Assembly (NCBI GenBank): GCA_050736695.1
Contig: JBOHWH010000107.1
Coordinates: forward strand, 1 to 64,000
From: JBARDN01 sp050736695
GTDB taxonomy: Bacteria > Desulfobacterota > Binatia > Binatales > Binataceae
DNA length: 64,000 bases
Reading direction: 5' to 3'
A model generated the notes under the pieces. That model was not told the origin of the DNA, did no database searches, and saw only the letters and a list, made by a program, of their open reading frames with translations. The position numbers and the translations under genes were made by a program. This document shows, one piece after another, positions 42,538 through 51,485 of the stretch; positions within the stretch are counted from its first letter, which is position 1, and each line of letters opens with the position of its first letter.

Positions 42538-44061
42538 ATGCCCGCACGAACGGGAGCTGAATATCTGGCCGGCCTCAAGACGCCCCGCCACATCTGGGTC
42601 GGCGATGAGAAGGTCACCGACATCGCGGCGCATCCCGCATTCACCGGCGCGGCGCACACGCTCGCGCAGTTGTTCGACTTGCAGCATCAGGCGGCGGCCG
42701 ATTGCCTGGTTCCCGATCCCGAAACCGGCGAAGCGATAAATGTAAGCCACATGATTCCGCGCTCGCGCGCCGATCTGGAGCAGCGGCATCGATGCCTCCA
42801 GCGCGCGGCCGAGTTTACCGTGGGCCTGATGGGCCGCAGCCCCGACTACATGAATGTGACCTTCGCCGGATTCGCCGGACGACCCGACGAATGGTCAGTC
42901 GATGGCAACGAGCGCGGCGCGGCGAACCTGGTTGCGTACCAGAGGCTCCTCGCGCGCAATGATTTGGTGCTCACGCATACCCTCATCCATCCCACGATCG
43001 ACAAGGCTCAGGGCGACGTGCCGCAAGCCGGCAACGAAGTCGCACTGCGCAAGATTGCCGATACCAGCGGCGGCATCGTGGTCCGCGGCGCGCGAATCCT
43101 CGCAACGCTGGCGCCGTTCGCCGACGAAATCGCGGTCTATCCCGCCGTTCCGCTGCCCGAAGGCGCCGATGATTATGCGCTTTCTTTTTGCATCCCGATG
43201 AGTACGCCCGGGCTCAAGTTCATCTGCCGCGATAGTTGCGCGATCACCCGGAGTCCGCTCGACCATCCACTGTCGAGCCGCTTCGACGAGCAGGATGCGT
43301 TCGTGATCTTTGACGATGTCGAAGTGGCGCACGATCGGGTGTTCATCGCCGGAAATCGGACCGCCTACAACTCCGTGATGAACACCGGTTGGTATCCGAA
43401 CGTGATGCAGCAGACGATGATTCGCGCGCAGACCAAGCTCGAATTCGCCTACGGGCTCGCCAGCCGGATGGCCGAGGCGATAAACGACGGCTCGCCCGCG
43501 ACCACGCAGATGCTGGGCGAGATTTGGACCTACGCGGAATTCGCGCGGTCAGCGATAGCGGCGGCAGAGGCGGGCGCTTTTGATTATGGGATGGGAGTCT
43601 GGTTTCCAGCGGGTCCGCCGATGACGGCGCTGCGCGCGGCGCTGCCGAGTTGGTTCCCGCGCGTCGCGGAAATAATTACGCTCGTCGGTTCGCACAATCT
43701 GCTCGCAGCGCCCACCCGCGCGCAGCTAGCCGATCCGGAACTTCACGATCTTGCCGCGCGCTATTTGCGCGGCGCCGGCGAGGTTTGCGCCGAGGAGCGC
43801 GCGCGTATCTTCCGTCTCGGATGGGATTTTGTCGGCAGCGCGCTCGCGAGCCGCAACGAACTCTACGAACGCTTCTACCTGGCCTCGGGTGCGCGCAATT
43901 ACCAGATCGCGCATCGGATAGCGTCGCGCGAACGGGCCGATCGCCTCGTCGACGGGATCCTCGGTATCCGTTCGAGCGCGGATTCAAAGCCGGAAGCGCC
44001 GCAGGTCCAGAACCTTCCCGGCAAAGAATTTCCGAGCAAGACTTCTTCTGGAAGGAAATGA
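42538..44061 (+). CDS. 4-hydroxyphenylacetate 3-monooxygenase (HpaB)-like FADH2-dependent hydroxylase
   Basis: The 507-residue protein matches the HpaB family of two-component hydroxylases with an acyl-CoA-dehydrogenase-like fold. Typical segments are TGAEYLAGLKTPRHIWVGDEKVTDI at the start, SPDYMNVTFAGFA, LTHTLIHPTIDK, GGIVVRGARILATLAPFADE, RFDEQDAFVIFDDVEVAHDRVF and SHNLLAAP. 4-hydroxybutyryl-CoA dehydratase is a relative but has cysteines for a 4Fe-4S cluster, which are absent here. The enzyme needs a flavin reductase (HpaC), not found in the window. It follows the TetR gene by 17 bp. Phenolic ring hydroxylation is likely; the exact substrate is not readable. Confidence 0.85.
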   Translation: MPARTGAEYLAGLKTPRHIWVGDEKVTDIAAHPAFTGAAHTLAQLFDLQHQAAADCLVPDPETGEAINVSHMIPRSRADLEQRHRCLQRAAEFTVGLMGRSPDYMNVTFAGFAGRPDEWSVDGNERGAANLVAYQRLLARNDLVLTHTLIHPTIDKAQGDVPQAGNEVALRKIADTSGGIVVRGARILATLAPFADEIAVYPAVPLPEGADDYALSFCIPMSTPGLKFICRDSCAITRSPLDHPLSSRFDEQDAFVIFDDVEVAHDRVFIAGNRTAYNSVMNTGWYPNVMQQTMIRAQTKLEFAYGLASRMAEAINDGSPATTQMLGEIWTYAEFARSAIAAAEAGAFDYGMGVWFPAGPPMTALRAALPSWFPRVAEIITLVGSHNLLAAPTRAQLADPELHDLAARYLRGAGEVCAEERARIFRLGWDFVGSALASRNELYERFYLASGARNYQIAHRIASRERADRLVDGILGIRSSADSKPEAPQVQNLPGKEFPSKTSSGRK

Positions 44062-44202
44062 GCCCGGAAGGAATTTGAGCGGTGTAGGCCGTCAAAGTTG
44101 TCGCGGACTCATATTCGACCGCCATCAAGCGATAGCTAGCCGTTGAGTGAGTTATGAATCGGCTGAGTGTGGATATCGAAGCCAATCGGAGAGTCGGGTT
44201 CT

Positions 44203-45657
44203 ATGGCAAATACTAAGATCGCTGGAGTGGATATATCGACTGCAAGCTATATCGGCGGCAAACGCGTTGAATCGAAGCGCACGTTTGATACCTGCTCACC
44301 GATCGACGGCTCGCACCTCGCCTCGGTGAGCGCCGCCGGCACGGGCGAAGTCGATTCGGCCGTCGCGGCGGCGCGGCGCGCATTTCCCGGTTGGGCCGCG
44401 CTCGGCCCCGAAGGACGCCTGCCGATCCTGAAGCGCTTCGCGCGGGTGATTCGCGATCACGCACGCGAGCTCTCCGCCGTTGAGACTGCCGACAACGGCT
44501 CGCTGCTGATGGGCAACCTCGCGCGCGTCATGCCTCGCGCCGCGCTGAATATCGAGTTCTTCGCCGACTGGGCGATGCGCCTCGGTCATCAGGAGATCGA
44601 TTCGCCTGACGTCGTCAATCACATCCGCTTCGATCCTGCCGGCGTCGCCGCGCTCATCACGCCGTGGAACGCTCCCTTCATGCTGACCACATGGAAGGTC
44701 GGGCCAGCGCTGGCCGCGGGAAACACGGCGGTGGTGAAGCCGCCTGAATGGGCTCCGCTCACCTGCTCGATGATGGCGGACCTCGCGAGCGAGGCCGGAG
44801 TCCCGCCGGGTGTCCTCAATGTCGTGCAAGGTATCGGCGAAGAAGCCGGCGCCGCGCTCGCGGCGCATCCGGATATAGATCGGTTGAGCTTCACCGGATC
44901 AACCGACACCGCAAGGCTGATCGGAATGTCCGCAGCGCGCTCGCTGACTCCGGTAAGCTTCGAGCTCGGAGGAAAGTCGCCGTTCATCGTGTGCGCCGAC
45001 GCGGACTTGGACGCCGCTGCGCAGACCGCGGCCGGACAGTACATCGGCGCGGGACAGGTATGTCTTGCGGGAACCCGAATTCTCGCGGACGCAAAAATTG
45101 CCGACGAATTTCAAGCCCGGCTTCGTACTGCCGCCGGGCACATGACGGTCGGCGACCCTCGTGAAAAAACCACGCGCGTCGGCCCGCTCATTACGCCCGA
45201 GCATTACCGCCGCGTCGAGGGATTCGTCGAGCGCGCGCTGAAAAGCGGCGTAAAGCCGCTCTGGGGTGGTCATCGGGATCGCGCGGGCGAACTATATTTC
45301 GAGCCGACGCTGCTCGCCGGCGTAACGCAGGAGAGTGAAATCGTCCAGCGCGAGGTCTTCGGCCCCGTCCTCACATGGCAGACCTTTCGCGACGACGACG
45401 AGATGCTGCGCCTGGCCAACGGCACGCGCTACGGACTGGCCGCGATGATCTTCAGCCGCGACCGCGAGCGCGCGATGCGGATCGCTCGCCGCGTCGTAGC
45501 GGGCACGGTGTGGATCAATTGCTTCTTCGTGCGCGAACTGGCGGCGCCATTCGGCGGCAGCCGCGACTCGGGGATCGGACGCGAGGGCGGCAACTGGAGC
45601 TTCGACTTCTATTGCGATGTCAAGAATATCGCCGCGATGAAAGGCTCTTTGGCCTGA
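44203..45657 (+). CDS. NAD(P)-dependent aldehyde dehydrogenase, HpaE-like
   Basis: The 484-residue protein has the full ALDH fold: ALITPWNAPFMLTTWKVGPALAAGNTAVVKPPEWAPLT (key WNAPF and KPPE), cofactor loop FTGSTDTARLIG, catalytic Glu in FELGGKSPF and catalytic Cys in GQVCLAGTRI. PFGGSRDSGIGREGG near the end is the usual C-terminus. Its closest named type is probably the HpaE/betaine-aldehyde group that oxidises semialdehydes, such as 5-carboxymethyl-2-hydroxymuconate semialdehyde. The ATG at 44203 follows GGAG. It lies downstream of the HpaB-like gene in the TetR cluster. Confidence 0.92.
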   Translation: MANTKIAGVDISTASYIGGKRVESKRTFDTCSPIDGSHLASVSAAGTGEVDSAVAAARRAFPGWAALGPEGRLPILKRFARVIRDHARELSAVETADNGSLLMGNLARVMPRAALNIEFFADWAMRLGHQEIDSPDVVNHIRFDPAGVAALITPWNAPFMLTTWKVGPALAAGNTAVVKPPEWAPLTCSMMADLASEAGVPPGVLNVVQGIGEEAGAALAAHPDIDRLSFTGSTDTARLIGMSAARSLTPVSFELGGKSPFIVCADADLDAAAQTAAGQYIGAGQVCLAGTRILADAKIADEFQARLRTAAGHMTVGDPREKTTRVGPLITPEHYRRVEGFVERALKSGVKPLWGGHRDRAGELYFEPTLLAGVTQESEIVQREVFGPVLTWQTFRDDDEMLRLANGTRYGLAAMIFSRDRERAMRIARRVVAGTVWINCFFVRELAAPFGGSRDSGIGREGGNWSFDFYCDVKNIAAMKGSLA

Positions 45658-45782
45658 GTTGCGGAGCATCATGCGAGTGTCGGCGCGATGCAGGTTTGGT
45701 TTGACCTCGACTGATTATTGAATGACGATTTGATCTGCCGCGAAGCAGGCAGGCGAAGCAGAAAAGAGCAGGGGAGAACAAG

Positions 45783-46631
45783 ATGAGCGTACTCGACGGT
45801 CCACGCCAGGAATGGCGCCGCATATTGCACGAAGGACAACCGAAATGGGTGCGGCCCGACAGTGATCGTCTGATCCTGGGCGACGGGCGCTCGCTCCCCG
45901 AGGCCGAGGCGACCTATCTGCCACCGTGCAATCCGTCCAAAATTCTCTGCATTCACTTAAACTATGAATCGCGCCGAGTAGAGTTCCGCGCACCCGCGAT
46001 CGAGACTCCGACCTATTTCCAGAAGCCCGTGAGCGCGCTCAATTCTCATCGCGGCGCTCTCAGCCGTCCAGCCGGCACGAAATATCTTAACTACGAAGGC
46101 GAAGTCGCGGTGATTATCGGCAAGCCGATGCGCAACGTCGGCCGCGACGAAGCTTGGGACTATATCGCCGGCTTCGCGCCCGCCAACGATGTCGGCTGCC
46201 ACGATTTTCGCGGCACCGACGCCGGCTCGATGCTGCGGGTGAAGGGACAGGACGGCTTTTGTCCGATCGGACCCGGAATAGTCAGTGGTGTCGATGTTCG
46301 CAAATCGTCAGTGCATGCCTATATCAATGGCAAGATAGTACAGGATGGCCCGGTCTCTGAAATGCTATTTCCAATTGACTATATCCTTGCCGACCTGTGC
46401 AGATATATAAGTTTACTTCCCGGTGACGTGATTCTTTCCGGCACACCGAAAAATTCCCGTCCAATGAACGTCGGCGACCTGGTCGAGGTCGAGATTACCG
46501 GCCTCGGGCGGCTCTCGAATCGCGTGGTCGAAGCGCCCGCGCCCGCGCATCAGGTGGGCCATCCGGGCAGCGATACCGCCGACGTAAGACGCGTCGCGCT
46601 CGGTTCCGACTCGAGAAGGAGCGAGGAGTGA
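45783..46631 (+). CDS. Fumarylacetoacetate hydrolase (FAH)-family enzyme, HpaG-like
   Basis: The 282-residue protein has the FAH catalytic fold (residues about 50-245). KILCIHLNYESRRVE, TYFQKPVSALNSH, YEGEVAVIIGK (metal-binding Glu), APANDVGCHDFRG, DGFCPIGP and SGTPKNSRPMNVGDLVEVEI follow in family order. HpaG-type members isomerise or decarboxylate hydroxymuconate derivatives. The C-terminal 35 residues are extra and poorly conserved. Its stop overlaps the ThDP-enzyme start (TGATG), so the two are coupled. Position after an HpaB-like hydroxylase and an HpaE-like dehydrogenase fits meta-cleavage of an aromatic acid. Confidence 0.88.
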   Translation: MSVLDGPRQEWRRILHEGQPKWVRPDSDRLILGDGRSLPEAEATYLPPCNPSKILCIHLNYESRRVEFRAPAIETPTYFQKPVSALNSHRGALSRPAGTKYLNYEGEVAVIIGKPMRNVGRDEAWDYIAGFAPANDVGCHDFRGTDAGSMLRVKGQDGFCPIGPGIVSGVDVRKSSVHAYINGKIVQDGPVSEMLFPIDYILADLCRYISLLPGDVILSGTPKNSRPMNVGDLVEVEITGLGRLSNRVVEAPAPAHQVGHPGSDTADVRRVALGSDSRRSEE

Positions 46632-48172
46632 TGAATGGCGCCGAGAGCCTGATTCGCACGGCGGTCGCCGCCCGCGTCGAAGTGTGTTTCGCCAATCCCG
46701 GGACCACCGAGATGCCGTTGGTCGCCGCACTCGACTCCGCGCCCGGGATGCGCGCGGTGCTGGCGCTGTTCGAGGGCGTATGCACCGGCGCGGCCGACGG
46801 ATATTCGCGGATGAGCGGCAGGCCCGCGATGACGCTGCTGCACCTCGGCCCGGGACTCGCCAACGGGCTTGCGAATCTCCACAACGCGCGGCGGGCGAAT
46901 TCTCCGCTGGTGAACGTGGTCGGCGACCATGCGACTTGGCACGCGTTTGCCGACGCTCCGTTGGCGAGCGATATCGTGTCGCTCGCCACGCCGATGTCCG
47001 GATGGGTTCGTTCGGTCAAAACGGCACTCGCGCTGGCGGGCGATATGGCCGACGCGATCGCGGCGTCGCTCAAGCCGCCGGGACAGGTCGCGACGCTCAT
47101 CGTTCCTTCCGATTGCCAATGGGATCCCGCCGCGGGCGCGGCGGCGCCGCGGGTTCCCGTCCAGCGCGAGGCAGTAGCCGGACAGACGATCGAGCGAATC
47201 GCGGAGTTTCTGCGGCGCAAGCGGCCGCTGACGATTCTGCTCGGTGGCGCTGCGCTGTCCGAGAAGGGTTTGCGCGCGGCGGCGCGCGTTGCCGCGGGGA
47301 GCGGGTGCAAGTTGATGACAGAAACCTTCAGCGCGCGAATCGAGCGCGGCGCGGGAATCCCGTCACCCGAACGTCTGCCGTATTTTCCGGAGCAAGCGAT
47401 AAAGGCGCTAACCGGAAACGAATTTATCGTGCTCGCTGGCGCGAAAGATCCGGTGGCGTTTTTCGGCTATCAAGGTATCCCCAGCCGGCTCGTCCCCGAA
47501 GGCTGCGCACTCGAGACGCTCGCGCGGCCTGAAGAGGATATCGCAGGCGCGCTGGAGAATCTCGCTCGCGCGCTCGGCGCCGCGTCCGGCGCGTCGGCGC
47601 CCGAGGCGAAGCGTCCTGGTTTGCCGGGCGGAAAGCTCGATCCTGCGAGTCTCGGCACCGCGGTCGCCGCCCTTCAGCCCGAAGGTGCGATCGTCGTCGA
47701 TGAAAGCGCGACCTCCGGCGGTCCGTACGGCGCGATGGCTGCCGGCGCGCGTCCGCATTCGTGCCTGGCGCTGACTGGAGGCGCGATAGGGCAGGGGCTC
47801 CCCACAGCGACTGGAGCAGCGGTCGCGTGCCCCGATCGGCGGGTAATCGCTCTGCAAGCCGATGGCGGCGGGATGTACACCATTCAGTCGCTGTGGACGC
47901 AAGCGCGTGAGAATCTGAACGTCACGACAATCGTCTGCTCGAACCGCGCGTACCGGATTTTGCAGATCGAAGCCGCGCGCGCGGGCAACACGGAACCCGG
48001 GCGGCAGGCGCGCAGCCTGACCGAACTTCATCCGCCTGAAATTCGATGGACCGATCTCGCGCGCGGTCTCGGTGTGCCGGGCGTCAGGGTCGAGACCGCC
48101 GACGATCTGGTGAAGCATCTCGAGCGCGCGCTCAAGGAACCAGGGCCGAGCCTGATCGAAGCGATGCTCTGA
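46631..48172 (+). CDS. Thiamine diphosphate enzyme, acetolactate synthase/benzoylformate decarboxylase type
   Basis: The 513-residue protein has the three-domain ThDP fold. The N-terminal Pyr domain begins AESLIRTAVAARVEVCFANPGTTEMPLV and has the cofactor-activating Glu in ALFEGVCTGAADGYSRM. The C-terminal PP domain has the Mg-ThDP motif QADGGGMYTIQSLWTQARENLNV...NRAYRIL (GDG-type start, Asn end). Such enzymes decarboxylate 2-oxo acids or ligate aldehydes. In this cluster it could process a 2-oxo acid from ring cleavage. GCGAGGAG precedes the ATG, which overlaps the FAH stop. Confidence 0.9.
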   Translation: MNGAESLIRTAVAARVEVCFANPGTTEMPLVAALDSAPGMRAVLALFEGVCTGAADGYSRMSGRPAMTLLHLGPGLANGLANLHNARRANSPLVNVVGDHATWHAFADAPLASDIVSLATPMSGWVRSVKTALALAGDMADAIAASLKPPGQVATLIVPSDCQWDPAAGAAAPRVPVQREAVAGQTIERIAEFLRRKRPLTILLGGAALSEKGLRAAARVAAGSGCKLMTETFSARIERGAGIPSPERLPYFPEQAIKALTGNEFIVLAGAKDPVAFFGYQGIPSRLVPEGCALETLARPEEDIAGALENLARALGAASGASAPEAKRPGLPGGKLDPASLGTAVAALQPEGAIVVDESATSGGPYGAMAAGARPHSCLALTGGAIGQGLPTATGAAVACPDRRVIALQADGGGMYTIQSLWTQARENLNVTTIVCSNRAYRILQIEAARAGNTEPGRQARSLTELHPPEIRWTDLARGLGVPGVRVETADDLVKHLERALKEPGPSLIEAML

Positions 48173-48284
48173 TCGCCGAGCCGCGGGTGCATGACGCGGC
48201 GCTTCGCGATCCCACGTGTGCTGGCGCTTTTTTGGACGCATGCTACTATCCGCTGCGCGATCGCCCGGTCGCGCGGAGAGCCGC

Positions 48285-49553
48285 ATGACTAATCAGGAAC
48301 GGCAGGGATGGATCATCGTGGGCGCGATTTTCGTCACGATGTTTTTCATCTGGGGCGGAATCAACTGCGGCGCCGTCTTTTTCGTGCCGGTTCTGAAAAC
48401 CTTCGGATGGTCACGCGCGAAACTCTCGGTCGCGGTTTCCATCGGATGGATCACCGGCGGCGCCGCGGGCCCGCTCATCGGACTCATTGCCGATCGCGTG
48501 AATCCCAAAAAAATGATGATCGTGGGCGCCGCGGTCACGGGTCTGCTGTGGCTCGCTCTGAGCCGCGCCACAACCTTCGGCGAGTTTCTTGCGATCAACG
48601 GACTGTTTGGAATCAGCGTTGGCGCCTCGACCACTATTCCGGCTTCACTGCTAATCGCAGGATGGTTCCAGGAACGGCGCGGACTCGCAATGGGACTCGC
48701 ATTTTCCGGCGCGACACTCGGCGGCGCGGCTATCACGATGACCGCGACCTATGCGATCGGGCACAGCGGATGGCGCTTCGGATACCTGACACTCGCGCTT
48801 CCGATCCTGGTTATCGTGGTTCCCGCGATTCTGATTTTTGTTCAGACCATGAAGTCCGCCGACGCGCGCAATATCGCGCGCGGCAAGGGCGACGCCGCCG
48901 CGCACGCACGGACCGCCGCGCCGCCGATGGTTCTGCCCGGCCTTGAGCTGGCGCAGGCGCGACGCACGCGCTCGTTCTGGCTGATTTGCGTCGTGCAGGC
49001 GCTGGCGGGACTGACGACCGGGATGGGCGCGCACTTTATTGCGTACCTGACCGGAATCGGTTACACCCCCACACGCGCCGCGACCGCGGTCAGCCTCTAC
49101 CTGATTGGAACGACAGCCGGCACGCTGCTCGGCGGTCCGCTGGTCGACCGAACCGGAGCGCGCAACGCGATGGTCGGTACTTTCGCGTTCGCCTCGCTCG
49201 GAATGCTCGGGTTGCTCGGCGCGTCGCATCTGCCGGCGCTTGCGCTGAATATCGTCGCGGGAGGATTCGCGGCGGGAGCGTTCGCCGTGCAGATGCCGTT
49301 GGTGATGATCGAATCGCTCGGCGTAAAACGCCTGGGCTCTGTGCTCGGAATCACCGGCGTGTTTTACACCTTCGGCGCGTTCGCCAGCCCAATCATCACC
49401 GGACGAATCTTCGACGTGACCGGCAGCTACCAGATCGCGATCACCGCGTTCCTGGTGATACTTGCGATCTGCGCGATCGCGATGATCGGGATGCGCTCGC
49501 TCGAACGCGAGCGGGAGCAATTCGCGCCGCCGGCGGAATCGATCGCGATCTAA
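48285..49553 (+). CDS. MFS transporter (oxalate/formate-antiporter-like group)
   Basis: The 422-residue protein has about twelve membrane helices with a central charged loop (KSADARNIARGKGDAAAHAR). The MFS motif after helix 2 is LIADRVNPKKMMIVGA; the helix 4-5 region has LFGISVGASTTIPASLLIAGWFQERRGLAMGLAF, typical of the monocarboxylate/oxalate-formate porter group. It probably imports the organic acid degraded by the preceding genes. The ATG at 48285 has GCGGAGAG upstream. Its stop codon overlaps that of the convergent methyltransferase gene (49550-49553). Confidence 0.9.
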   Translation: MTNQERQGWIIVGAIFVTMFFIWGGINCGAVFFVPVLKTFGWSRAKLSVAVSIGWITGGAAGPLIGLIADRVNPKKMMIVGAAVTGLLWLALSRATTFGEFLAINGLFGISVGASTTIPASLLIAGWFQERRGLAMGLAFSGATLGGAAITMTATYAIGHSGWRFGYLTLALPILVIVVPAILIFVQTMKSADARNIARGKGDAAAHARTAAPPMVLPGLELAQARRTRSFWLICVVQALAGLTTGMGAHFIAYLTGIGYTPTRAATAVSLYLIGTTAGTLLGGPLVDRTGARNAMVGTFAFASLGMLGLLGASHLPALALNIVAGGFAAGAFAVQMPLVMIESLGVKRLGSVLGITGVFYTFGAFASPIITGRIFDVTGSYQIAITAFLVILAICAIAMIGMRSLEREREQFAPPAESIAI

Positions 49554-50287
49554 TTGCTCTTCAGGTTTTGATGGCTCGCGAGGTAGAGACCGCGGCCTAT
49601 CAGGCCTTCCTCGTCGTAAGCCACCTGCATCGCGGCGTTGTCGAACGCACAAGTCATCTCGCCGCGGGTGAAGAGCGTCAGCTCCATGCGCTCGCTGAAA
49701 TGCTCGATACCTCGTGCGCTGCCGCGCAGGTAGTGCAGTTGCAGCGCGGATAACTTTCCCTCCCGGCCACTGTAACTCATCCTGCAAACCAATCCGTCCG
49801 GCAGTTGTCCGGTGTGAATAAATTGGCTCCCCGGCTTCCATGCGTCAGGGGTTAGCCAAGGCTCGATGATCAGAACTCCGCCGGGGTTCACATGCCGCGC
49901 CATCGCGGCGACCGCCAGGTTCAGGCGCTCGACCGTTCCGACGTAACCGATCGCGCTGAATAGGCAGACCACCGCGTCGTAGGTCCGGCCGAGGTCGAAG
50001 CCGGCCATGTCGCCGCGCGAGTAATTGCCCACGGGATTTTTCAGCCGCGCGGCGCGAAGATAATCCTGGTTGAGATCGACACCGTCCACCGCGTAATGAT
50101 TCTTGAGATGTTGCGAATGCGCCCCGGTGCCGCAGGCGACGTCCAGCAGCGTGCGCGCTCCGGGAACCGCCTTGTCAATCACGCCGCGCAGATGCTCGGA
50201 TTCGCGCGCGTAATTCTTGAAATGATAGATCGCGTCGTAGAGCTCGGCGCTGTCCAGGAAGCCGCGGGACTGAAATCCCGCGTCCAT
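49550..50287 (-). CDS. Class I SAM-dependent methyltransferase
   Basis: The 245-residue protein has the SAM-binding motif LLDVACGTGAHSQHL (about residues 47-61), GVDLNQDYLRAAR and GDMAGFDLGRTYDAVVCLFSAIGYV, a typical Methyltransf_25/11 core. The C-terminal part has CRMSYSGREGKLSALQLHYLRG, common to a group of small cytoplasmic methyltransferases of unknown substrate. Its ATG overlaps the stop of the upstream acyl-CoA dehydrogenase (TGATG), so it is coupled to that operon. Confidence 0.85.
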   Translation of the reverse strand: MDAGFQSRGFLDSAELYDAIYHFKNYARESEHLRGVIDKAVPGARTLLDVACGTGAHSQHLKNHYAVDGVDLNQDYLRAARLKNPVGNYSRGDMAGFDLGRTYDAVVCLFSAIGYVGTVERLNLAVAAMARHVNPGGVLIIEPWLTPDAWKPGSQFIHTGQLPDGLVCRMSYSGREGKLSALQLHYLRGSARGIEHFSERMELTLFTRGEMTCAFDNAAMQVAYDEEGLIGRGLYLASHQNLKSN

Positions 50288-51426
50288 CAGTAGCGATTCA
50301 TCCGCGCCAGACGATCGGCGTGGAAGTTTGCATCGCCGAACAGTTCCTGCCCGACGCGCGCGCGCTTCATGAATAGCCCGATGTCAAATTCATCGGTCAT
50401 GCCGATTCCGCCGTGCATCTGAACGCCTTCCTGTACTGCGAGGGTCGCGGTGGCGCCGGCCTTTGCCTTGGCGACCGAGACGATCGCTCCGGCAGTGTCG
50501 AACGACTCGTCGAGAGTCTGCAGCGCCTTCAGTACCGCCGCGCGCGTGAGTTCTAGATCGCAGTAGAGGATCGCGGCGCGATGCTGCAGTGCCTGGAATT
50601 GGCCGATCACCTTGCCGAATTGCTTGCGCTCTTTGAGGTAGGCGAGCGTCAGCGCGAACGCCTGGTCGGCAAGTCCCGCCAGTTCGGCCGCGACCGCGGC
50701 GCGGCCCGCGTTGAGCACGCCTTCGAGCGGTTTCCATCCCGCGTCGATTTCGCCCAGCACCGCGTCGGCGCCGACGCTCACGTGATCGAACCTGATTCGC
50801 GCGGCGTTGTGGCTATCCACCGTCGGGGTGCGCTCGGCGGTGACGCCGTTGGTTGTCGGATCGGTGAGGAAGAGCGTGATTCCCTTGCGCTCGCCGGGCG
50901 CTCCCGAAGTTCGCGCGGCGACGATCAACAAATCGGCGACATGTCCGTCGAGGACCAGGATCTTTTCGCCGTCGAGAACAAAATTATTTCCCGAGCGCGT
51001 GGCCCGCAGCGCAATCTTCTCGGGGCGATGCTTCGCCGTTTCATCGACGGCCAGTGTCGCGATCAATTCGCCGCCGACGATGCCGGCGAGATGCTGGCGC
51101 TTCTGCTTGTCGCTCCCGGCGTGCGCAATTGCGCTCGCGGCCACAACCGCGGTCGAGAGAAATGGCGAAGGAGTGAGCGTGCGGCCGAGCTCTTCCATCA
51201 CGATTCCCGCTTCCACGTACCCCAGTCCCAACCCGCCGTATTCAGTGGGCACCAGGATGCCTGCCAATCCCATCTTGACCATCTCTTTCCACACGTCGCG
51301 CGAAAAACCGGTCACGTCATGGCTGTCGCGGAGTTCGCGCAGATGGGCCACCGGCGCGTTCTTGGAAAGGAAGCCCCGCGTGTTGTCACGGAGCATCGTT
51401 TGTTCGTCAGTCAGAACTAATGCCAT
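50287..51426 (-). CDS. Acyl-CoA dehydrogenase-family protein, catalytic Glu region not conserved
   Basis: The 379-residue protein has the acyl-CoA dehydrogenase fold: FGKVIGQFQALQHRAAILYCDLELTRAAV in the C-terminal helix bundle and MHGGIGMTDEFDIGLFMKRARVGQELFGD at the end. In many active enzymes the final helix carries the base Glu within EGTSEIQ; here the equivalent stretch reads QELFGDANF. The next gene (51486-52667) keeps EGGTSEVQ. The pair therefore looks like an alpha2-beta2 dehydrogenase similar to steroid side-chain enzymes, with this as the less active partner. The starting ATG is at 51426. Confidence 0.88.
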   Translation of the reverse strand: MALVLTDEQTMLRDNTRGFLSKNAPVAHLRELRDSHDVTGFSRDVWKEMVKMGLAGILVPTEYGGLGLGYVEAGIVMEELGRTLTPSPFLSTAVVAASAIAHAGSDKQKRQHLAGIVGGELIATLAVDETAKHRPEKIALRATRSGNNFVLDGEKILVLDGHVADLLIVAARTSGAPGERKGITLFLTDPTTNGVTAERTPTVDSHNAARIRFDHVSVGADAVLGEIDAGWKPLEGVLNAGRAAVAAELAGLADQAFALTLAYLKERKQFGKVIGQFQALQHRAAILYCDLELTRAAVLKALQTLDESFDTAGAIVSVAKAKAGATATLAVQEGVQMHGGIGMTDEFDIGLFMKRARVGQELFGDANFHADRLARMNRY

Positions 51427-51485
51427 TTCAGAAGATCCGATTTCTTATTGTCGCGGTGTCGCGAGGTTGGTGTCACCGTGTTTAC

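Noticed and set aside
42538..44061. 4-hydroxybutyryl-CoA dehydratase as the identity of the HpaB-like protein
   Set aside because: That enzyme needs several cysteines and a His for a 4Fe-4S cluster; the cysteine pattern is absent.
48651..49841. Minus-strand open frame of 396 codons across the MFS gene
   Set aside because: It is Arg/Glu-rich with no recognisable domain and overlaps well-supported MFS and methyltransferase genes.
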